Assembly (NCBI RefSeq): GCF_007673525.1
Contig: NZ_VDZU01000002.1
Span: forward strand, 94,175 to 158,174
DNA from: Fictibacillus phosphorivorans
GTDB lineage: Bacteria; Bacillota; Bacilli; Bacillales; Fictibacillaceae
DNA: 64,000 nt
Reading direction: 5' to 3'
Shown: positions 58,793 through 64,000 of the stretch, one piece after another
Position numbering within the stretch: the stretch's first letter is position 1
Layout of the letters: each line of letters starts with the position of its first letter
Notes under the pieces: generated by a model
Database searches by the model: none
Seen by the model: the letters and a program-made list of their open reading frames with translations, nothing else
Told to the model about the DNA's origin: nothing
Position numbers and translations under genes: made by a program

Positions 58793-58960
58793 ACCTATAC
58801 CTCCTATATCACCTAGTTACTTATTCATCAGGTCAAATTTCCTATCATTATATAAAAATACCATTAATAGTTATAATTTTCCACGTAAAATATACCCTCT
58901 TTTCTCCTAAAATAAACCAGTTAAAATAGTACTTTATTCACCGCTTTTAAAAAGTGAACA

Positions 58961-58992
58961 GAAAAATAGAACTAAGGATTTCCCTTAGTTCC
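58961..58992 (-). terminator. Terminator overlapping the cwlK stop region
   Basis: GAACTAAGG and CCTTAGTTC form a perfect 9-bp stem around GAAAT, followed by TATTTTT on the minus strand; the stem includes the cwlK stop codon region. Confidence 0.75.
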
Positions 58993-59518
58993 TAATGTTA
59001 GCTGGAGGCCTTTCCCCATACCGTAACTCCCGAATACTCAATCCAAAATCCATCTCAAGGTGCGGATAATCCTTAAAACCAGCCCAATCTCCACCCCACT
59101 CAAAGCCCAAATCTTTGGCGATCCCAACCACTTCCATCCAATCCGACTGTCCATTTCCATTGTCGTCTCGTTCGAGCTCCCACACCACTGAGCCATCATC
59201 CAGCTTAAGAGCAAAATCAATCGCTAGACCGTAGTTATGATAAGATTCGCCACCTTCAACATGAGTCACAATGGTTCCTTCTCTTGAACGGCCTTGTTCA
59301 TACAGCCGATCCTGTTCGGCTGCGGATCGAAAATCATCGGTTATTACAATATTAATTCCTTTTTCGGACGCTTTTTGTATTAAAAGATCACGGTTCTCTG
59401 CCACGATCGGATGCAATTCAGTAGGCAGTGGTGTGTTCCTCTTTTTCCATTCCAATGTGATCAGATAAAAGATAGATGCAAGGACTGCGAGAAACAGTAT
59501 ACTTTTGAATATTTTCAA
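58985..59518 (-). CDS. cwlK: Peptidoglycan L-alanyl-D-glutamate endopeptidase (CwlK-like, peptidase M15)
   Basis: 177-residue secreted or membrane-anchored cell-wall peptidase. One N-terminal helix (IFKSILFLAVLASIFYLITL) then an M15C domain with SEKGINIVITDDFRSAAEQDRLYEQGRS, the zinc-binding HNYGLAIDFAL (His and Asp) and PHLEMDFG (third ligand His). B. subtilis CwlK (YcdD, 167 residues) shows the same arrangement. It starts at TTG behind AAAGGAG. Cuts the L-Ala-D-Glu bond of peptidoglycan in relatives. Single-gene unit. Confidence 0.87.
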   Translation of the reverse strand: MKIFKSILFLAVLASIFYLITLEWKKRNTPLPTELHPIVAENRDLLIQKASEKGINIVITDDFRSAAEQDRLYEQGRSREGTIVTHVEGGESYHNYGLAIDFALKLDDGSVVWELERDDNGNGQSDWMEVVGIAKDLGFEWGGDWAGFKDYPHLEMDFGLSIRELRYGERPPANIRN

Positions 59519-59564
59519 TGAAACAAACTCCTTTTGTCATACAGCACTCTACCTACATTTTATA

Positions 59565-60905
59565 TCAACGAATGGATTGCGGAAAAGCAAACACTCTTTT
59601 AGGATCGTATTTTTGATTGATTCGTTGAAGTTTCTCCACATTTCTGCCAAAATACTCTTTTTCATAGTCTTTCAGTTCACTGTATGGAAAATTAACAAAT
59701 GACCCTTTTGTGATGGTCTTCAAATATCTGAACCTTTTTTCCACCCATCTTCTATTTTCTGCTGCAACGGCTGGATCTTCCCATACGGATTGAATGCCCA
59801 AGATATAGCGTGCTTTTCGGTAATAAAAAGCAGATTCTGTTTTATCAACATTTCGAATCTTTCCTCCCATTGCATACACGGTGAGTGCTGCAAACACGGA
59901 ACCTTCCGCACGCTTTTTCACAAGATTCACGATTGCTTCCACTTCTTCTCGATCGTATTCTTTATATACGAAGCGTCCGGTAGATTTAAACTTTTCATAT
60001 GGCGGATAGGTAGACTGAACTTCCTTAACAGCTTCTAAAAAGGTAAAAGATTTGGCAGAAATCTGAAATCCCTTTATTTTTTTATAAACATCTAACAGTT
60101 TCAATGCTTCTTCCTTTGTTCCATAAAAAAATCCCCTGCCAAAGATAGCAAGTCCCTCAGACGCAGCGTTATACATGCTGGCATTCAAACACATTCGTTC
60201 ATCTAAATTCACAAGCCACTTCTGCCATATTCTTAAAAATTTGCCTAGCTCTTTTGTTGTGGCATTTGGCTTGTATAACTCAAACAATATCACTTGATCG
60301 ATTTTAGGGGGAAGTTTGAACGTCATGGAAACGACCACTCCAAAGTTGCCTCCTCCTGCACCTTTGCATGCCCAGAACAGATCACTATTTTCTCTTTGAT
60401 TTACTTTTAGAACTTTACCTTTGTAGTTGATCAACTCCAGTTCGATTAAGCTGTCACAACCCAAACCGAATAAACGGCTAGAGAAGCCCCACCCTGCACC
60501 AAGCACAAAACCACTTACGCCTACAGTTGGACAAGTTCCTCCTGGGAAGGGGTATCCTCTCGAACCTACAGCTTGGTAAAGATCTTTGTTTTGAATACCG
60601 CCTTGGACTTTAACCGTTCCTTCTTCCTCATTAAACGCGACACCGTTTAATCGACTGATGTCTATAACCAATACACCGTTACCCGTCGAATAGCCTTCGT
60701 AATGATGACCACCTGATCGTATTCTAATATTTTTATCATACTTTTGTGCCCACAGAATAGCATGGCTTATATCTTCATATTCAGAACAATAGACAATAAC
60801 ACTAGGAAACTTTTGAATGGCTCTATTCCATTCTTGCCGTGCAGCGTCATATTGCGAATCATCAGGTAAAATGACTTCCCCCGTTAAACTCTCAAAAATG
60901 TCCAT
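59565..60905 (-). CDS. FAD-linked oxidase, berberine-bridge type
   Basis: 446-residue flavoprotein. N-terminal PCMH FAD-binding domain with IRSGGHHYEGYSTGNGVLVIDISRLN (the His of SGGHH is the usual covalent FAD site) and CPTVGVSGFVLGAGWGFSSRLFGLGCDSLIELELI, then the substrate domain and the C-terminal BBE segment NFPYSELKDYEKEYFGRNVEKLQRINQKYDPKRVFAFPQSI. ATG at 60905 follows AAAAGGGTG. The second covalent site Cys is plausibly the conserved Cys of GLGCDS. Substrate unknown; relatives oxidise sugars or secondary metabolites. Confidence 0.85.
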   Translation of the reverse strand: MDIFESLTGEVILPDDSQYDAARQEWNRAIQKFPSVIVYCSEYEDISHAILWAQKYDKNIRIRSGGHHYEGYSTGNGVLVIDISRLNGVAFNEEEGTVKVQGGIQNKDLYQAVGSRGYPFPGGTCPTVGVSGFVLGAGWGFSSRLFGLGCDSLIELELINYKGKVLKVNQRENSDLFWACKGAGGGNFGVVVSMTFKLPPKIDQVILFELYKPNATTKELGKFLRIWQKWLVNLDERMCLNASMYNAASEGLAIFGRGFFYGTKEEALKLLDVYKKIKGFQISAKSFTFLEAVKEVQSTYPPYEKFKSTGRFVYKEYDREEVEAIVNLVKKRAEGSVFAALTVYAMGGKIRNVDKTESAFYYRKARYILGIQSVWEDPAVAAENRRWVEKRFRYLKTITKGSFVNFPYSELKDYEKEYFGRNVEKLQRINQKYDPKRVFAFPQSIR

Positions 60906-60989
60906 TCTCAACACCCTTTTAAGAAAATGAATTACATTTTAAAGTTTATGAGGAGGTGGCATGGACAAATTCTGATATGCAAAAATAAT

Positions 60990-61016
60990 AAAAGACCAGG
61001 GGTACCCTGGTCTTTA
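60990..61016 (-). terminator. Terminator after the RsbR-like gene
   Basis: AAAGACCAGG-GGTA-CCCTGGTCTTT, a perfect stem, T-containing tail on the minus strand. Confidence 0.8.
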
Positions 61017-61029
61017 TACATACATTTTT

Positions 61030-61863
61030 TTATTGTTGTGAACCGATTGCCTGAGAGAGGCTCGACTTTATGGAAACTTTCTCAAAGGATAATCCTAATT
61101 GAATAGCGGTCATTGCAATTTCTGGTCGAATGCCAGACAAGGTTGACTTTACTCCGATGAGACCAAGTGTTTCAATAAGAGAGAAAATCTGCTGCGCGAC
61201 CATCGTATCAATAATTAAAACACCAGAGAGATCGATAAAAAGATGTGTGATCTCTTTTTCGGTACACTGTTCTAGCGTGTTTTCAACGATATACTTTGCT
61301 CTTTGTGTATCGATGACACCGATTAAAGGCAAAAGGCCCATATGATTGTTTAGTGCGATGACAGGTGAGCTTAGCTCGTTGATCATCTCTTGCTGCGCGA
61401 TTAGTTTTTCCTCACTATATTTTTGGTTTTCTTCAACAAACCACGTCACAATTTTATTAAACGTATCAATGATAATTTCATTCCATGCATCGATGATTGT
61501 TTGTGGATATTCTCCTTGATGAAGATTAACGAATTCTTGTATAAGATTTAAATATTGCTTTTGTACATTGAAGAATTCTTTCATGATAACTGTTACGGGT
61601 GTGTTCAAATGCTCATCATCTTGAGCAATCATAAGCACCCATCTTTCGAAGTCTTTTAGAAACTTACCTTCTTCCGTTACAAAAACCTCACAAAAATGTT
61701 CGTGAAATTCGTGATTTTGTTTTTTAAGCGTTTCGATCGTCTTGGGATTTGTGGAAGCGTATACCCCCTTGGCCTTTGATTTATCAATTGATTGGTACCA
61801 ATCTTCCGTCAACTGCCATGTTTTCTCCATTAAAAAAGAATGCAGCGCCTTATCTCTATGCAT
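61030..61863 (-). CDS. RsbR-family stressosome protein
   Basis: 277 residues: an N-terminal non-heme globin-like domain (about 1-150) and a C-terminal STAS domain (about 160-275) with SSPVIALNNHMGLLPLIGVIDTQRAKYIVENTLEQC and THLFIDLSGVLIIDTMVAQQIFSLIETLGLIGVKSTLSGIRPEIAMTAIQLGL. The IGxIDTxRA threonine corresponds to the second RsbT phosphorylation site of RsbR. Length equals B. subtilis RsbR paralogues (RsbRA-RD). It stands alone, away from an rsb operon, like the paralogues RsbRB-RD. Predicted to form mixed stressosomes controlling sigma-B. Confidence 0.88.
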   Translation of the reverse strand: MHRDKALHSFLMEKTWQLTEDWYQSIDKSKAKGVYASTNPKTIETLKKQNHEFHEHFCEVFVTEEGKFLKDFERWVLMIAQDDEHLNTPVTVIMKEFFNVQKQYLNLIQEFVNLHQGEYPQTIIDAWNEIIIDTFNKIVTWFVEENQKYSEEKLIAQQEMINELSSPVIALNNHMGLLPLIGVIDTQRAKYIVENTLEQCTEKEITHLFIDLSGVLIIDTMVAQQIFSLIETLGLIGVKSTLSGIRPEIAMTAIQLGLSFEKVSIKSSLSQAIGSQQ

Positions 61864-61904
61864 CTCTTTTCCACTCTCCCCATCTACCCTAATTTATCAT
61901 TATT

Positions 61905-62141
61905 TTAATCTTCGTCCTTAGCATCCCAATCTTCTGGAATGGGTTCACTCAAGTACTCCTCAACCATCTTCTTATATTTTTCTAACTGTTCAAAATGAGT
62001 ATTGAACTGTTCCTTATTAATAAGATGCTGGTCACCGTCAAAAATGGTACGGATTTTATTCTGCTGAACTAAGCTTTCAACTAACGCTTCAGGCATTGAT
62101 AAATATTCAGCCGTTTCTTTTATTGTAAGATACATACTCAT
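61905..62141 (-). CDS. Small excisionase-like HTH protein
   Basis: 78 residues. The N-terminal MYLTIKETAEYLSMPEALVESLVQQNKIRTIFDGDQHLINKEQF is an excisionase/MerR-like winged helix; an acidic helical tail follows (EQLEKYKKMVEEYLSEPIPEDWDAKDED). Either the ATG at 62141 or the one two codons later could be used; the ribosome site AGGA is weak. No phage or integrase gene is near, so a host regulatory role is more likely than excision. Similar small proteins occur in many bacilli. Confidence 0.75.
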   Translation of the reverse strand: MSMYLTIKETAEYLSMPEALVESLVQQNKIRTIFDGDQHLINKEQFNTHFEQLEKYKKMVEEYLSEPIPEDWDAKDED

Positions 62142-62225
62142 ACATCCTGTCTAACTTTTGTTTAATCTTAGCTTACAGCAAGAACGGTATGGATTCAATA
62201 TACCCTAATTAATAGCTTCTAAAAT

Positions 62226-63398
62226 CTAATTGAAGGATTTTTTATTTTGTATTAAATGTTTTGTCATTAAAATGACAAAAAGGAGTAGGATTACATCTAC
62301 AAATCCATATACCAAACCGTAACTACCAAGATGATAGAGGAAACTGCCTAATAGGGGTCCGATCGACATCCCCATATACCTGAAAAAGTTATACGCACCA
62401 ATTGCTGTAGCACGATTGGATTGAAACTCTTGTGTAAGAAGAGCTGTTTGAACGGGTAATGACATCCCTAAGAAAAGACCGAAGAATGAGATCGAAATAA
62501 TCAATAAGATGAGCGATACGTTCGAGACTAGGATAAAGAAAAATAAAGAAACGACGTTCAAAAAGGCGGAGTATACAATCACTTTTCGTTCATTATATCT
62601 TCTCATTTTGCCGCCAATAAAGCTTCCCACTACAATTCCTAGTGATAGCGGGAGGAAAACCAAACCCTTTTGTTCTACAGACAATGAGTACCTTTCACTC
62701 ATAATAGCGGGTAGAAATACCAAGAAGTTATACAGTGCGTAGTATTGAATAAATCCTAAACCGATTACGGTGTACCCTATACGGTTTTGCAGAATCGTAA
62801 GAAAATCTTTAAATCTGAAATTCTGTTTTTTTGTTGTACTTGGTTTTGTTTCGTTCAGAAAGATGAAATTTCCTGCAAAGATGATACATCCAACACAGAT
62901 TAATGCAATAAAAATCATATGAAAATCAAATGAAGCACTTAAAAAACCACCAACTACAGGACCTAAAACTGGTCCTAGTGATACCAACATTTGAAAGGTT
63001 CCCATAGGTTGGATCCGCTCTTTCCCTTCGAACAGATCACCAATGACCGTTACGGCTACAACTGAACCCGCAGCAATTCCGATGGCTTGTAGAGAGCGAA
63101 ACACTAAAAGAATTTCAATGGATGAAGAAAAATAACATCCGATCGTAGCCACTAAATAGATCAGGATGCCTGATAGCATCACTTTACGCCGTCCGATTGA
63201 ATCCGTAAGTGGTCCATAAACCATCTGCATCAAAGCCAGGAAAATCGTATAGATCGAGATCGAAAAGTTAACCAAGAAAGGTGTTGTATGAAGTTCTTTC
63301 GTCACCTCAGGAATAAGAGGTACATATATCGTTTGAGAAAAAGGACCGAGAAACGCAGCAAGTGCAACAAGGTAGACTAACAATCTGCGGTGCTTCAC
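62226..63398 (-). CDS. MFS transporter, DHA1 drug-efflux type
   Basis: 390-residue major facilitator with 12 helices. Motif A between helices 2 and 3 is YGPLTDSIGRRKVMLSG; motif C in helix 5 is LGPVLGPVVGGFLSA, the antiporter signature of drug:proton exchangers. A second A-like motif is GGKMRRYNERKVI. It begins with GTG behind AGGAG. No regulator is adjacent. Probably exports a small hydrophobic compound; substrate unknown. Confidence 0.87.
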   Translation of the reverse strand: MKHRRLLVYLVALAAFLGPFSQTIYVPLIPEVTKELHTTPFLVNFSISIYTIFLALMQMVYGPLTDSIGRRKVMLSGILIYLVATIGCYFSSSIEILLVFRSLQAIGIAAGSVVAVTVIGDLFEGKERIQPMGTFQMLVSLGPVLGPVVGGFLSASFDFHMIFIALICVGCIIFAGNFIFLNETKPSTTKKQNFRFKDFLTILQNRIGYTVIGLGFIQYYALYNFLVFLPAIMSERYSLSVEQKGLVFLPLSLGIVVGSFIGGKMRRYNERKVIVYSAFLNVVSLFFFILVSNVSLILLIISISFFGLFLGMSLPVQTALLTQEFQSNRATAIGAYNFFRYMGMSIGPLLGSFLYHLGSYGLVYGFVDVILLLFVILMTKHLIQNKKSFN

Positions 63399-63420
63399 AA
63401 ATAAAAACTCCTATCATTTA

Positions 63421-63460
63421 TAAAATAAAAAAGTCTGCTGAAAAAATTCAGTCAGACTCC
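63421..63460 (-). terminator. Terminator of the last gene in the window
   Basis: AGTCTGACTGAA and TTCAGCAGACT pair with one bulge; TTTTTTATTTTA follows on the minus strand. Confidence 0.75.
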
Positions 63461-63521
63461 CCTTACATTAACTTTTTAAATTATACACCTCGTTAAGCAC
63501 TTCTAATAAGATTTAGCTTAT

Positions 63522-63977
63522 TCAGGGTGTTAGCGTTTCTTTTTCTTTCAATTCATTCATCTTTTCAATATCTTTTCGTTGTTTTTCATGATAGACGGCA
63601 GGTTTAAGTTCTCTAAGAATTACTGGCAAAAAAATAAGTACGGGTGACAGTAGACTGAAAAAGAAAATTTCAAACGATAACGCCAATGTAAACTTCTCTG
63701 AAACCTTACTAATAAGACCATCTACTGTATAAGTTGCTACAACCCATGAAAAGATTGTAGCCAATGCATATTGCAAACTATGCTTAACATTGATATGAGA
63801 AATCATGTAGATATAAATTGAGAAAAACAGTATGAATCCTGTGTAGAAATAAACACGAGACGTTAATGTCAACATCTCATCTGAGGTATATTCATTGTGA
63901 AAGAAATAAATAAAAAGTATCATCGCTAAAAATTGAACACTATAGATAGCCACTTTAGGAATTTTAAACTTTACCAA
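63522..63977 (-). CDS. Membrane protein of unknown function, probably incomplete at the window edge
   Basis: At least 151 residues with four helices (VAIYSVQFLAMILFIYFF, VYFYTGFILFFSIYIYMIS, LQYALATIFSWVVATYTV and LSFEIFFFSLLSPVLIFLPVI) and a charged C-terminal tail (KDIEKMNELKEKE). The only start inside is a TTG at 63977 without a ribosome site, and the frame stays open to the window edge, so the true start may lie beyond it. I do not recognise the family. Confidence 0.6.
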   Translation of the reverse strand: MVKFKIPKVAIYSVQFLAMILFIYFFHNEYTSDEMLTLTSRVYFYTGFILFFSIYIYMISHINVKHSLQYALATIFSWVVATYTVDGLISKVSEKFTLALSFEIFFFSLLSPVLIFLPVILRELKPAVYHEKQRKDIEKMNELKEKETLTP

Positions 63978-64000
63978 TTGGTTGGAAACCAGTTTTTCCT

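Noticed and set aside
61905..62141. Phage excisionase marking a prophage remnant
   Set aside because: No integrase, capsid, lysis genes or attachment repeats lie nearby; such HTH proteins are common chromosomal regulators.

Overview
The window looks like chromosome of an aerobic, endospore-forming member of the Bacillaceae. The reasons are a qoxABCD quinol oxidase, YfmM/YfmR-type ABC-F proteins, a KinB-like sensor kinase, an RsbR-family stressosome protein, a YukE/EssC-type type VII secretion system (T7SS) with a YwqH/YwqI/LXG effector module, and many TTG/GTG starts behind strong Shine-Dalgarno sites. A Fictibacillus-like relative would fit, but that is only an inference. I see no rRNA, tRNA, transposase, prophage or CRISPR array.

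Layout. 1-6.0 kb: a perfect 20-bp tandem repeat at the left edge, then qoxDCBA (leftward) behind a promoter with a Rex/Fnr-type palindrome, then a TcyP-type cystine transporter. 6.3-11.4 kb: a short gene with a forespore-type promoter, two ABC-F ATPases and a NERD-domain protein. 11.4-26 kb: a PutP symporter with a long leader, then the main block, a C30 carotenoid locus in three transcription units: fni-crtO-crtQ (leftward), a rightward operon (CrtP-like enzyme, CruF-like hydratase, second glycosyltransferase, second CrtP-like enzyme), and a leftward operon (crtN-like, crtN-like, crtM). 26-37 kb: KinB-like kinase, two-subunit ABC exporter, CDF metal transporter, a degenerate Bacillaceae intergenic repeat, alanine-type symporter, split ThrE-type exporter, LacI-family regulator. 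37.4-47.1 kb: the complete T7SS operon esxA-esaB-essB-essC-esaA-essA (leftward). 47.5-54.1 kb: an ArsR-regulated ABC-2 exporter, a SIMPL protein, a dipeptidase and a glutaminyl-tRNA synthetase (glnS). 54.1-58.8 kb: a T7SS effector island with an LXG toxin ending in a TNT-type NAD glycohydrolase domain, two small helical partner proteins and candidate immunity genes. 58.9-64 kb: CwlK-like peptidase, FAD oxidase, RsbR-like protein, small HTH protein, MFS transporter and a membrane protein reaching the window edge.

How the genes fit together. CrtM makes dehydrosqualene and the CrtN-type enzymes desaturate it. CrtP-type enzymes oxidise the ends, the CruF-like protein could hydrate the psi end, the two glycosyltransferases add sugar and CrtO acylates it; Fni supplies the isoprenoid precursor. 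Both carotenoid promoters carry TnTACA words at 11-bp steps (three copies at 16110-16137; four, with one 12-bp step, at 25952-25990). This is the pattern I associate with operators of the B12-dependent photoreceptors CarH/LitR. It predicts that the locus is light-controlled by a regulator encoded elsewhere.

The other main unexplained signal is a set of three unrelated 20-bp-period repeat arrays in intergenic DNA (1-88, 9297-9391, 21957-22008). Each keeps one short word and lets the spacer drift. A leaderless ArsR gene whose start codon sits inside its own operator palindrome, and glnS in a lineage that usually lacks it, are also notable.
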